From Oceanobacillus chungangensis (GTDB lineage: Bacteria; Bacillota; Bacilli; Bacillales; Amphibacillaceae), in assembly GCF_003369565.1 (NCBI RefSeq), contig NZ_PIOD01000029.1:1-64000 (forward strand): DNA of 64,000 nt, written 5' to 3'. A program made the position numbers and the translations under genes. Positions within the stretch are counted from its first letter, which is position 1. Every line of letters begins with the position of its first letter. Below are positions 35,620-44,060 of the stretch, in pieces. The notes beneath the pieces were generated by a model, which saw nothing but the letters and a program-made list of their open reading frames with translations, ran no database searches and was not told where the DNA came from.

Positions 35620-35985
35620 TACCAGTGATTTAACAAAGGGCTCACTGACCAGCCGCTCCGAAAATACACTTCGCTTTCCGCGGGCGGCTGGTGAGCCTCC
35701 TTGTGCTGACGCACTTCGAAGTCTCACCGAGGCCTATCCTTCCGCAGGAGTCTCCGTGTATTTTCTACGCTAGGGATGTGCGATGTGCGAGTAAAAATAT
35801 TTTTCTATCCCTAATTAGATGGAACCGCATTTTCCTCTCTCATGGATGTTGATTGGAGTGGAGGACAGGAGACTCCTACCGGAAAAGCAACGGCTGAAGA
35901 TCTTCCAAAGGAGCAGACCGCGTTGCCCTAGGGCGTGCGACTGTCCACAGCGGAAATCAACTTTGCGCCTAGTTCGCAGATTATA
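35620..35985 (-). repeat. Dispersed repeat family A, copy 3 (inverted, within the tre operon)
   Basis: Reverse orientation relative to copy 1: begins ACCAGTGATTTAAC directly after the treP stop codon, runs through CTTCGCTTTCCGCGGGCGGC and GGAGTGGAGGACAGGAGACT, and ends GCGCCTAGTTCGCAGATTAT. It fills nearly the whole treP-treA gap (366 bp), so it is transcribed with the operon. No terminator with T-run is obvious inside it. Confidence 0.8.
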
Positions 35986-36040
35986 TAAATAAAAACCAAT
36001 AAAAATGAATCATTTTTCAAAAGATGTTAGGAGCGATAGT

Positions 36041-37705
36041 ATGAGTGAACAATGGTGGAAAAAATCAGTAGTATATCAAATCTATCCGAAAAGTTTCCAG
36101 GATACGACAGGAAATGGGACAGGAGATATCCAAGGAATTATTAATCGATTGGATTACCTGAAAAAATTAGGTGTAGATGTTATTTGGCTAACACCAATTT
36201 ACCAATCCCCACAAAATGACAATGGCTATGATATTAGTGATTATTATGCTATTGAGCCTTCGTATGGAACAATGGATGATTTTGAGGAATTACTTGAGCA
36301 GACACATCAGCGTGGAATGAAGCTGATAATGGACCTAGTTATCAATCATACTTCAACAGAGCATGAATGGTTTAAGCAAGCAGCATCATCAAAAGCGAAT
36401 GAGTTCCGTGATTTTTATATTTGGAAGGATCCGTCTGCTGATTCAGGTGGGGAACCGAATAACTGGCAATCGAAGTTTGGTGGAAATGCATGGCAATACA
36501 ATGAGAAATCAGGGCAATATTATTTACATCTTTTTGACAAGACACAGGCGGATTTAAATTGGGAAAATGAAGCACTTAGAGAAAAATTATATGAAATGAT
36601 TCGTTTTTGGGCGGAGAAAGGAATCGATGGCTTCCGACTAGATGTCATCAATCTAATCTCAAAAAATCAAGAATTTCCTAATGACGATATAGGCGATGGA
36701 CGTAGATTCTATACAGATGGACCTCGTATTCATGAATTTTTGCATGAAATGAATCAGGCTGCATTGAAGGATTATGACATGTTAACAGTAGGAGAGATGT
36801 CGTCAACAACACTGGATAACTGTGTGCTTTATACTAGACCTGAACGTGAAGAGCTTTCGATGACATTTCAATTTCATCATTTAAAGGTTGATTATCCAAA
36901 TGGTGAAAAGTGGACAAAAGCGCCATTTGATTTTATAGAATTAAAGAAAATTCTTTCTGATTGGCAAGTAGGAATGCATGAAGGGGATGGTTGGAATGCA
37001 CTATTCTGGTGTAATCATGATCAGCCACGTGCCATCTCTCGTTTTGGTGATGATGGAAAATATCACCTTGAATCAGGAAAAATGCTTGCGACTACCTTGC
37101 ATCTTATGAAGGGGACTCCTTATATTTATCAAGGAGAAGAAATCGGCATGACCAATCCCGGTTTTACCTCCATTTCTGACTATCGTGATGTAGAGTCTTT
37201 AAACGCCCATCAGGCGCTTTTAGCTGCAGGAAAATCGGAGCAGGAGATAGTAGAAATTCTCCAGCAAAAATCCCGAGATAACGGAAGAACGCCGATGCAG
37301 TGGTCAGCCGCAGAGAATGCAGGGTTTACAACTGGTAAACCGTGGATAAATACTGCAAGAAATTATCCGAAGATCAATGCGGAAAGTTCGGTAGAGGATC
37401 CGAATTCGATTTTCTATCATTATCAACAATTAATCGCGCTGCGTAAGAAATATGATATTATTACGTATGGGGACTATCAATTATTACTAGCAGATGACTC
37501 AAGAATATTTGCATTTACACGAAATTGGCAGGATGAAAAACTAGTTGTTGTTAGTAACTTTTACAGTGAAGAAGCGACTGTACAACTGCCTGTTGGAAGT
37601 CTAGAAAATGCCGAAATATTATTATCAAACTATCCTGATTCTGATATGCTAGGAGAACAGCTCACATTAAGAGCGTATGAATCAATTGTGTATTATGTAA
37701 AATAA
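36041..37705 (+). CDS. treA: Trehalose-6-phosphate hydrolase (phospho-alpha-1,1-glucosidase)
   Basis: 554 residues, GH13 family. Conserved regions: DLVINHTS (region I), DGFRLDVIN with nucleophile Asp (region II), MLTVGEMSS with acid Glu (region III), CNHDQPRAISRFGDD (region IV). Starts WWKKSVVYQIYPKSFQDTTGNGTGDI, as in TreA/TreC and oligo-1,6-glucosidases. Splits trehalose-6-phosphate into glucose and glucose-6-phosphate. Location after treP and before treR decides the substrate. ATG 36041 follows TTAGGAGCG; an upstream ATG at 36005 lacks a site. Confidence 0.92.
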   Translation: MSEQWWKKSVVYQIYPKSFQDTTGNGTGDIQGIINRLDYLKKLGVDVIWLTPIYQSPQNDNGYDISDYYAIEPSYGTMDDFEELLEQTHQRGMKLIMDLVINHTSTEHEWFKQAASSKANEFRDFYIWKDPSADSGGEPNNWQSKFGGNAWQYNEKSGQYYLHLFDKTQADLNWENEALREKLYEMIRFWAEKGIDGFRLDVINLISKNQEFPNDDIGDGRRFYTDGPRIHEFLHEMNQAALKDYDMLTVGEMSSTTLDNCVLYTRPEREELSMTFQFHHLKVDYPNGEKWTKAPFDFIELKKILSDWQVGMHEGDGWNALFWCNHDQPRAISRFGDDGKYHLESGKMLATTLHLMKGTPYIYQGEEIGMTNPGFTSISDYRDVESLNAHQALLAAGKSEQEIVEILQQKSRDNGRTPMQWSAAENAGFTTGKPWINTARNYPKINAESSVEDPNSIFYHYQQLIALRKKYDIITYGDYQLLLADDSRIFAFTRNWQDEKLVVVSNFYSEEATVQLPVGSLENAEILLSNYPDSDMLGEQLTLRAYESIVYYVK

Positions 37706-37717
37706 TGAGGGGTAGAT

Positions 37718-38446
37718 ATGCAGAAGAAGTATTTAACAATTTATCATGATTTATTAAATAAAATTCTTTTAAAATCATGGCAAGAGACTGAGATGCTTCC
37801 ATCAGAAAATGAATTAAGTGTTACCTATGCGACATCAAGAGAAACTATTCGCAAGGCACTTAATCTACTTGCTCAAAATGGCTATATTCAAAAAGTACGC
37901 GGAAAGGGATCGGTTATTATTAATCGTGATAAATTCTCCTTTCCCGTATCTGGAATCGTTAGTTTTAAAGAAATTACCGAAAAGTTAGATTTCTCTAGTA
38001 AAACCTATGTGGAAAACTTTGGGAGATTAGTGTCTGGTAATCCATATCAAGAAATCCTTAACGTAGATAAGCATGACCAAGTATGGCATGTGGATCGCGT
38101 TCGAGAAATATCTGGGGAGAAAATCATACTGGATAAGGATTATTTTAATGAAAGCTACATTCCATTACCTACTAAGGAAATTTGTGAGCATTCCATTTAT
38201 GAATATATCGAGACAGAGCTTGAACTTGTAATTGGTTTTGCTCAAAAGGAAATAATCGTAGAAGAACCAACTGCAGAGGATCGTGAATTATTGGATTTAG
38301 AGGGATTTTCTAATATTGTTGTGATAAAAAGTCTTGTTTATTTAGAGGATACACGCTTATTCCAGTATGGTGAGTCGCGACATCGGCCAGATAAATTCCG
38401 CTTTGTAGATTTTGCAAGAAGAGTGAAGAATGGAACACCACTTTAA
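37718..38446 (+). CDS. treR: Trehalose operon repressor, GntR family
   Basis: 242 residues. GntR winged helix (about 5-70: LPSENELSVTYATSRETIRKALNLLAQNGYIQKVRGKGSVI) and a UTRA effector domain (about 90-235) that in TreR binds trehalose-6-phosphate. Expected to bind the two TGTATATACA dyads at 33605-33647. Starts 12 bp after treA with GAGGGG upstream. Last gene of the operon; a symmetric hairpin covers its stop codon. Confidence 0.92.
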   Translation: MQKKYLTIYHDLLNKILLKSWQETEMLPSENELSVTYATSRETIRKALNLLAQNGYIQKVRGKGSVIINRDKFSFPVSGIVSFKEITEKLDFSSKTYVENFGRLVSGNPYQEILNVDKHDQVWHVDRVREISGEKIILDKDYFNESYIPLPTKEICEHSIYEYIETELELVIGFAQKEIIVEEPTAEDRELLDLEGFSNIVVIKSLVYLEDTRLFQYGESRHRPDKFRFVDFARRVKNGTPL

Positions 38447-38466
38447 TTCATAAAGTGGTGTTCTCT
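38434..38466 (+). terminator. tre operon terminator
   Basis: Perfect 12-bp stem AACACCACTTTA / TAAAGTGGTGTT, loop ATTCA, overlapping the treR stop codon. The following CTCTAACTTTC is a weak U-run, so some read-through to the next gene is possible. Confidence 0.6.
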
Positions 38467-38502
38467 AACTTTCCCCATAAAAATTATAAAGAAGGTGTAA
38501 CG

Positions 38503-38781
38503 ATGAGACGTTTTACCTCAAGAATAGGGTTTCTATTCAAATTTCACAAATCAATTCCATTTATGAAGGATTTCTTTCTATCGAAGGAAATTAATTATGC
38601 AAAGAAATTACTATTTATATTCTTAATCTTAGGCTATATCGTGCTTCCTTTTGATATCATTCCAGATTTCTTACTCGGCATTGGGATCGCTGACGATGTA
38701 ACGCTTGCAATTTTAATCATGCAATTAATGGTAAAGATTGCGCCAGATTCATTAAAAAGAAAACATAAAATTCTTAAATGA
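38503..38781 (+). CDS. DUF1232 (YkvA-like) small membrane protein
   Basis: 92 residues. The DUF1232 core YIVLPFDIIPDFLLGIGIADDVTLAILIMQLM is plain. N-terminal part basic. Role unknown. ATG 38503 follows GAAGGTG; the longer frame from 38455 overlaps the tre terminator. It may be read partly from the tre operon. Confidence 0.8.
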   Translation: MRRFTSRIGFLFKFHKSIPFMKDFFLSKEINYAKKLLFIFLILGYIVLPFDIIPDFLLGIGIADDVTLAILIMQLMVKIAPDSLKRKHKILK

Positions 38782-38791
38782 TGTGAAAAAA

Positions 38792-39652
38792 TTATCCTCT
38801 AACAAGTGGTAAAGTACAACAGCGGAAGGAACCACCAGATTTAATAATCTCGGAAAAGTCTATTTCAATCATTTGATATCCTGATTGCGCCAATACTTGA
38901 TTCAACCGTTTATTTTCCGGCAAGCTGACTATTTTCTTATCACCAATGGAAAGGACATTTGGCCCCATTTTGAACTGTTCTTCTTCAGTAACCTCTATTA
39001 ATTGATACGTCTTATTCAAATACTCATACACATCAGAATCAATGGCAGGTCGATAGATTAATGCGGTATCCTTGCTAATAATATTAAATACACAGTCAAG
39101 ATGGAGGATATCCTCCCTAAGTTGAATAGGTGTTATATTATAGTCTGGAAGCAATTGCTGTAAAGCAGTTACTGCAGAAGGGGAAGTCCGGCCGCTTATG
39201 CCGACCCAAATATTCTTGTTGTCAACTACAACGTCGCCACCCTCAATGTTGCCGTTATCAATGGTTTGATAGGGAATTTCCATGCTCTCCAGCCAATTTT
39301 TCAAGACGGCAATTTCCGCTTTTCGCATCCCTTCCTTCATTGATGACACAAAGAAGGTACCTCCAATCGTAAATCCGATATCACGAGAAAACACCTGTTC
39401 ATTTAGTTCTTCTTTCGCATCTAGCTGAATAACTGCCGCTCCATTGGTCTTCAATGTATTAATAAATTTTTCATGTTGCTTTACTGCTATTTCTGTATCG
39501 ATATTATTCGTAAGATAGTGCTGCTGTGTGTTGTTTATGGCTTCTTCTATTTTCATATGCTGAGGAGATACGGTGATGACTTGCTTCAATCGATCGTATT
39601 CACTAGTACAGCTAACTGTTGGTACGTTTTCATTTGAAGTCATGTTCTTCAT
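38792..39652 (-). CDS. Amidinotransferase-fold hydrolase (YkgA/dimethylarginine dimethylaminohydrolase-like)
   Basis: 286 residues, pentein fold. Features: SEYDRLKQVITVSP, FSRDIGFTIGGTFFV, GNIEGGDVVV, catalytic His in ILHLDCVFNII, and C-terminal nucleophile Cys in SGGSFRCCTLPL. Family members hydrolyse methylated arginine or related guanidines. Length equals Bacillus YkgA. ATG 39652 lies eight bases after GGGGGA; a TTG at 39667 overlaps that site. Stops 10 bp from the convergent DUF1232 gene. Substrate unproven. Confidence 0.82.
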   Translation of the reverse strand: MKNMTSNENVPTVSCTSEYDRLKQVITVSPQHMKIEEAINNTQQHYLTNNIDTEIAVKQHEKFINTLKTNGAAVIQLDAKEELNEQVFSRDIGFTIGGTFFVSSMKEGMRKAEIAVLKNWLESMEIPYQTIDNGNIEGGDVVVDNKNIWVGISGRTSPSAVTALQQLLPDYNITPIQLREDILHLDCVFNIISKDTALIYRPAIDSDVYEYLNKTYQLIEVTEEEQFKMGPNVLSIGDKKIVSLPENKRLNQVLAQSGYQMIEIDFSEIIKSGGSFRCCTLPLVRG

Positions 39653-39676
39653 TGAAGATTCCCCCAATTCGTATGA

Positions 39677-39859
39677 TCATCTTTGCCTTTTTTCTTCTGT
39701 TTCCTCTGGAATGTATTTCGTATAGTTTAAAGCGAATATTAAGAGAATGACAGCCAATGCCCAGCCGACAATGCCGCTCCAAACCTTATCAAGCATTAGA
39801 CCAGCTAAAACACATATTCCGCTTAATACAATATATATGATTGTTAAATAACGCTTCAA
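39677..39859 (-). CDS. 60-residue two-helix membrane protein
   Basis: Reads LKRYLTIIYIVLSGICVLAG..., two hydrophobic segments and a charged tail (YTKYIPEETEEKRQR). Start is TTG 39859 behind TTAGGAGTG. The frame remains open far upstream to 40195, but that part translates repeat A copy 4 and is not protein. It precedes the YkgA-like gene by 24 bp on the same strand, so they may share a message. Function unknown. Confidence 0.65.
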   Translation of the reverse strand: MKRYLTIIYIVLSGICVLAGLMLDKVWSGIVGWALAVILLIFALNYTKYIPEETEEKRQR

Positions 39860-39915
39860 ATTGAACACTCCTAAAATTGGTGAAAATAATACTCTTTGAG
39901 TAGGTTGTGATTTAG

Positions 39916-40177
39916 ATAAACTGCGAACTAGGCGCAATGTTGATTTCCGCTGTGGACAGTCGCACGCCATAGGGCAACGCGGTCTGCTCCATCGGAAGAA
40001 AACCACTTCCGATGGATTTTCAGCCGTTCCTATTCCCGCAGAAGTCTCCTGTCCTCCGCTACAATCAACGGCGATGGTAGAGGGATTGCCCTCTCGTCTT
40101 ATATTATAGAAAGAAAGATTATTCTCGGAGCGAACAGCCCGTGAGGAATTCCTATCTAAAGTTAGTCCACAGTCTAC
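39916..40177 (+). repeat. Dispersed repeat family A, copy 4
   Basis: Starts TAAACTGCGAACTAGGCGCA, contains GGAAGAAAACCACTTCC and AGAAGTCTCCTGTCCTCCGC, then ATTCTCGGAGCGAACAG, and ends GTTAGTCCACAGTCTA. The ends form an imperfect terminal inverted repeat (TAAACTGCGAACTA against TAGACTGTGGACTA). The 3' part with the CCGCGG palindrome is deleted. Confidence 0.8.
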
Positions 40178-40288
40178 ATCATCAGAAAATTTCATAAAAC
40201 ATTTATATAAACATCAATCTGCTAACTCAATTATATTATATCAAAAGAATAGTTAGCGCATATAGAATTTAAAAAATATTATAAAATA

Positions 40289-40320
40289 AAGAGCTAGCGG
40301 ATATTTACCCGCTAGCTCTT
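40289..40320. terminator. Terminator of the ABC exporter operon
   Basis: Perfect 12-bp stem AAGAGCTAGCGG / CCGCTAGCTCTT with loop ATATTTA. On the minus strand it follows the permease stop codon and is trailed by a T-rich run. Confidence 0.8.
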
Positions 40321-40323
40321 ACC

Positions 40324-41280
40324 TCAGTTACCTGCAACGTCGCGTTTATTAAAGAAGAACCAGGATAATAATTGGAAGATAATAAAGTACACGATTAATA
40401 CTATTATCGAGAATCCTAGTGAAGTTCCTTCAACCCATGGTTCTCCACCACTCGCATACTGACTTAAATCTGTATTGGCAAATAAAATATATTTGGCCCA
40501 AGGTTTTTCCATGAAAATAGAAACAATTGTATTACCAGCCATCATTAGGAAAATAGCAGTTCCAATTGCGAGTGAGCTATTACGGAAAACAGTGGATATC
40601 ATGAAGGCAAAGGTTGTCATCATGATTAGGTTCACCATGCCATAACCGTATTCTGACAGTATATGTGATATGGCACTTACATCAGCGAATCCTGCGCCTT
40701 GTTCAATAACAATCGGCGGATTCATTCCTTCTAGTCCGAAGAATAATGCACCAACGATTAAAGAAAAGATCAGCACAAATAATAAAGTAAACAAAGCAAA
40801 AATCAGTACAGATACATATTTTGATGCAAGTATTTTTGTTCGGGTAATCGGTCTGATTAGTAATAGTTTAATCGTGCCCCAGCGAAATTCATTTGCTACA
40901 ATCCCAGCAGCAATGATGATTGTAAGCAAACTGACAATGGAGAGCAATCCAGCGTTTTCTAAGACGTATTGCCATGCACCGTACTGAGGCTGAATATCAT
41001 TTTCTATGTGATAGTTATTCTTCTCAATTTCAGAAGTGTTTATTTCCAGAATAAAATCATCTGACTCATATTCTGCGATTTCTTGCTCTAATGCTGCATT
41101 CTCTTCTTGTAATACTTCACGCCAATTGTCATTCTCGTACTTATCTAAGTCCTCAAAGGAATTTGTAAGAATGGCTCCACCAATAATTAATGCGGCTAAA
41201 ATACCGTACATAGCCCATGTTGATTTACGGATATAAATTTTATTTAGTTCATTATATACAAGCTGAAAAAAATTACTCAA
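40324..41280 (-). CDS. ABC-2 type exporter permease
   Basis: 318 residues. First membrane helix about 25-45, then a charged extracellular loop about 50-115 (DDFILEINTSEIEKN), then five more helices; FRWGTIKLLLIRPITRTKILASKY is typical of ABC-2 permeases of the BcrB/YtrC kind. Start is TTG 41280, with GGGGAG upstream, overlapping the ATPase stop by eight bases. Forms an exporter with that ATPase; substrate unknown, antimicrobial peptides are possible. Confidence 0.8.
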   Translation of the reverse strand: MSNFFQLVYNELNKIYIRKSTWAMYGILAALIIGGAILTNSFEDLDKYENDNWREVLQEENAALEQEIAEYESDDFILEINTSEIEKNNYHIENDIQPQYGAWQYVLENAGLLSIVSLLTIIIAAGIVANEFRWGTIKLLLIRPITRTKILASKYVSVLIFALFTLLFVLIFSLIVGALFFGLEGMNPPIVIEQGAGFADVSAISHILSEYGYGMVNLIMMTTFAFMISTVFRNSSLAIGTAIFLMMAGNTIVSIFMEKPWAKYILFANTDLSQYASGGEPWVEGTSLGFSIIVLIVYFIIFQLLSWFFFNKRDVAGN

Positions 41281-42196
41281 TTGTATTCTCCCCAATCAAA
41301 TCAAAGAATTTGTCTTCTAACGTTGCTTTAGAAACACCGACCTGATAAACTGCAATCTCGTGTTTTACAAAGGTCTTAATCACATTTGGAATTATTTCTT
41401 TTTCACTTTGGAAAATAAGCTGGTTGCCCTCTTGAACAACATCGATTTCATAATTTGTCTTTAATAAATCGATTGCCTGATTTATTGGTGTTGCCTCGAG
41501 TGTTACTTGTGTGAGATTAATGTTATCTGGTGTCGTATCGTTTACAAGCTGTGTGGCTATTAGTTCACCATTTTTAATAATCCCAATCCGGTCACACATG
41601 AGTTCAATTTCAGATAAAAGATGACTTGAGATAATAACTGCAACGTTTTCCTCTGTGGCTAGCTTGCGGATATAATGTCTAATTTCTCTAATTCCAGCTG
41701 GATCTAATCCATTTGTCGGTTCATCAAGGATTAAAATCGAGGGCTTATGTAAAAGTGCTTGTGCAATCCCAAGACGCTGCCGCATTCCTAATGAATATTT
41801 CCCGGCTTTTTGGTTAATTACTTTCTCCAATCCGACAACTGCGATTACTTCATTGATGCGCTCTTTGTCAATCCCGGGTATCATCCTAGCAAAATGCAAC
41901 AAATTTTGCCGACCGGTCATAAAGGGATACATTTCTGGATTTTCTACAATTGCACCAACTTCTCGTATTGCTTTTTTAAAGTTTTGCTTGATACTGTTCC
42001 CAAGTATTCGGACATCACCATCGGTAATGCTCATTAAGCCAACCATCATCCGTATTGTTGTCGTTTTTCCAGCACCATTCGGTCCGATGAAGCCAAATAC
42101 TTCGCCGCGGTTAATTGTAAAGGATAACCCTTTAATAATTTCCTTTTTGCCAATTGTCTTTTTGAGGTCAATCAATTCCATTGCAACTTCTGTCAT
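41273..42196 (-). CDS. ABC exporter ATP-binding protein (BcrA-like)
   Basis: 307 residues. Walker A GPNGAGKTTTIRMMVG, signature YSLGMRQRLGIA, Walker B ILILDEPTNGLDPAG, switch His ISSHL; C-terminal ~80-residue extension typical of BcrA/CcmA-type ATPases. Pairs with the overlapping permease gene. ATG 42196 follows GGAGG by eight bases. No adjacent two-component or regulator gene. Confidence 0.85.
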   Translation of the reverse strand: MTEVAMELIDLKKTIGKKEIIKGLSFTINRGEVFGFIGPNGAGKTTTIRMMVGLMSITDGDVRILGNSIKQNFKKAIREVGAIVENPEMYPFMTGRQNLLHFARMIPGIDKERINEVIAVVGLEKVINQKAGKYSLGMRQRLGIAQALLHKPSILILDEPTNGLDPAGIREIRHYIRKLATEENVAVIISSHLLSEIELMCDRIGIIKNGELIATQLVNDTTPDNINLTQVTLEATPINQAIDLLKTNYEIDVVQEGNQLIFQSEKEIIPNVIKTFVKHEIAVYQVGVSKATLEDKFFDLIGENTIE

Positions 42197-42287
42197 TATT
42201 CATACCTCCATTATTCTTTCTATACCTTCTTACGGGTGAGGACTGGAAAAGTTTCAATAAAATAAAAAAACAGATAACAGAATATAT

Positions 42288-42445
42288 TTGGTAGTTAAGA
42301 AAGTATATATTATTTCTTACTACATAGGTGGGGCATATAGGATGTAGGTCAGTTCGGTGTTGCGACAATGGTCTTTTGTGGGACGAGTAGCCGCAGTCCC
42401 ATGACATCGGGTTTTCAACCGAACTTCCCCAAAGCCTATCTCCTA
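42288..42445. repeat. Composite repeat: family C hairpin joined to family B core
   Basis: 42288-42330 is the left part of family C (GGTAGTTAAGAAAGT...TTTCTTACTACATAGG). It runs straight into a family B core: TTGCGACAATGGTCTTTTG, GGGACGAGTAGCCGCAGTCC. The B copy at 54716-55055 has the same core in the same order (TTGCCACAATGGTTTTCGAT). The right end touches the stop codon of the 44-residue gene. It lies between that gene and the ABC exporter genes. Confidence 0.65.
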
Positions 42446-42580
42446 TTAGTGGTACCATTTCTTTTCTTTTACTAATCCTTGTAAAATTCGTTTACCTTCT
42501 TCTGTTAAATACGCATTTTTATCGTTTAAAAGATGCTTCGCTAATTCAGACGTCATTTTCGTATCTTTATCATTCGCCAT
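42446..42580 (-). CDS. 44-residue small protein
   Basis: ATG 42580 follows GGAGGGGAG by eight bases, an excellent site. The protein starts MANDKDTKMTSELAKHLLND and ends LVKEKKWYH; charged, helical, no membrane segment. The strong ribosome binding site and a compact reading frame argue that it is real. Same strand as the exporter genes but separated from them by a repeat. Family unknown. Confidence 0.6.
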   Translation of the reverse strand: MANDKDTKMTSELAKHLLNDKNAYLTEEGKRILQGLVKEKKWYH

Positions 42581-42865
42581 ACATAACACTCCCCTCCTTA
42601 TCAAGTTATTCGATTTTCATAGATTAGGAATGGACAAGTGGACTATGGAGAACGTGGAATTTAGAATCTGCTAAGATACGACGCAAATTTCTCTTTAAAA
42701 TGAATTCCTTTGCTTGTTTTTTGTAGGAGTAAGGACTGATTGATAGTTCTACAAAACTAATTTGATCTTAAGTGATACCCTATTACACGGAAAAATGTAA
42801 AAAATTTGAAGATTAAAACCCTGTTAAATGGTATAATAGCATCAAATTTAAAGAGGAGAAAAATG

Positions 42866-44026
42866 ATGGATAAATTGAAATTTGGTCGATTGATTCTCGT
42901 TATTATTCTATTTTCAATAGTTTCAGCATGTAGCAAACCTAGTGAAATAATTCCTTTTGGTAATTTGAGTTTTAAGGAAGTATCTCTCATGGAAAAAGAA
43001 CAGCCGATTATAACAAAAGAAATTAGCCTCTCTGCCATTGGCGATCTGTTGATTCATAGTCCGGTATATTTAGATGCGATGGTTGATGGGGGATATGATT
43101 TTATGCCGATGCTCGAACAAGTTGCTCCTTACTTAGAACGTTCTACTGTTGCAATCGCAAATCAGGAAACGATGATAGGTGGAGAGAAATTTGGTTTATC
43201 AACATATCCTTCCTTTAATAGTCCATATGAGGTTGGGGATGCGTTGAAAAATATAGGAGTAGATGTTGTTTCCATCGCTAATAATCATACATTGGATCGT
43301 GGAGAAGCTGTAATTCAGAGCGCAATCAGCCATTGGGAAACGATAGATATGATGTACACAGGAGCGTACAAAAACGAGATAGATAGGGAAAATCTACGAG
43401 TCTATGAAACACCAGAAGGGATTTCTATTGCATTTTTATCTTATACATATGGAACGAATGGCATTCCAGTTCCAGATGGCAAGGATTATTTAGTGAATCT
43501 TATTGATCAGGAATTGATTGCTAGTGAAATTGCGAAAGCGAAGGAGGAAGCAGATGTTATTGCTCTCAGCCTTCATTTCGGTAATGAATATGAAAGACTG
43601 CCAAATGAAGCGCAAAAGGAGCTCATTCAATTTGCAGCTGATCAGGGAGTTCATATTGTAATTGGGCATCATCCACATGTATTACAGCCAGTAGAATGGG
43701 TGACAGGTAAGGATGGAAATAAGACATTCGCAGCGTATTCACTCGGTAATTTTCTATCAAATCAGCAGGAATTGTATCAGCGGATAGGTGGAGTATTAAC
43801 GGTAAAGATTATGAAGACAATACAAGGGGAGAAGGATACAATTGAGGTTCATTCTCCAGAATTCCTGCCAACCTATGTGAAGTTTCGACCAGAGTTGAAG
43901 GAGTATCGGGTAGTTCCAATGTATAAATTAACAAATCAGGATTTGGCAGATGCATCGGCTCAGTATGAGGAAATTCAGGCACATATGGCACAGTGGGTGC
44001 CTGAGCTTAAGTTTGTGGAAGAGTAA
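42866..44026 (+). CDS. CapA-family (poly-gamma-glutamate capsule type) lipoprotein
   Basis: 386 residues. Lipobox FSIVSACSK predicts a membrane lipoprotein. Metallophosphatase-like CapA domain: LSAIGDLLIHSPVY, IANQETMIGG, VVSIANNHTLDRGE, LHFGNEY, IVIGHHPHVLQPVEW. CapA is linked to poly-gamma-glutamate export, but no capB, capC or pgsE gene is near, so this is probably a stand-alone paralogue of unknown task. Of two ATGs, 42866 is better spaced from GAGGAG. A TGGTATAAT extended -10 lies near 42830. Confidence 0.82.
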   Translation: MDKLKFGRLILVIILFSIVSACSKPSEIIPFGNLSFKEVSLMEKEQPIITKEISLSAIGDLLIHSPVYLDAMVDGGYDFMPMLEQVAPYLERSTVAIANQETMIGGEKFGLSTYPSFNSPYEVGDALKNIGVDVVSIANNHTLDRGEAVIQSAISHWETIDMMYTGAYKNEIDRENLRVYETPEGISIAFLSYTYGTNGIPVPDGKDYLVNLIDQELIASEIAKAKEEADVIALSLHFGNEYERLPNEAQKELIQFAADQGVHIVIGHHPHVLQPVEWVTGKDGNKTFAAYSLGNFLSNQQELYQRIGGVLTVKIMKTIQGEKDTIEVHSPEFLPTYVKFRPELKEYRVVPMYKLTNQDLADASAQYEEIQAHMAQWVPELKFVEE

Positions 44027-44060
44027 AATGCAGCCCCTCATACATAGGGGCTGCACTTTT
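44025..44060 (+). terminator. CapA-gene terminator
   Basis: TGCAGCCCCT / AGGGGCTGCA, 10-bp perfect stem, then CTTTT. A-run on the other side allows bidirectional use with the convergent gene. Confidence 0.85.

Noticed and set aside
35415-35714. 99-residue minus-strand ORF at the end of treP
   Set aside because: Antisense shadow of treP extended through the repeat A palindrome.
42866-44026. Poly-gamma-glutamate capsule locus
   Set aside because: Only the CapA-like gene is present; synthetase genes capB/capC are absent from the surroundings.
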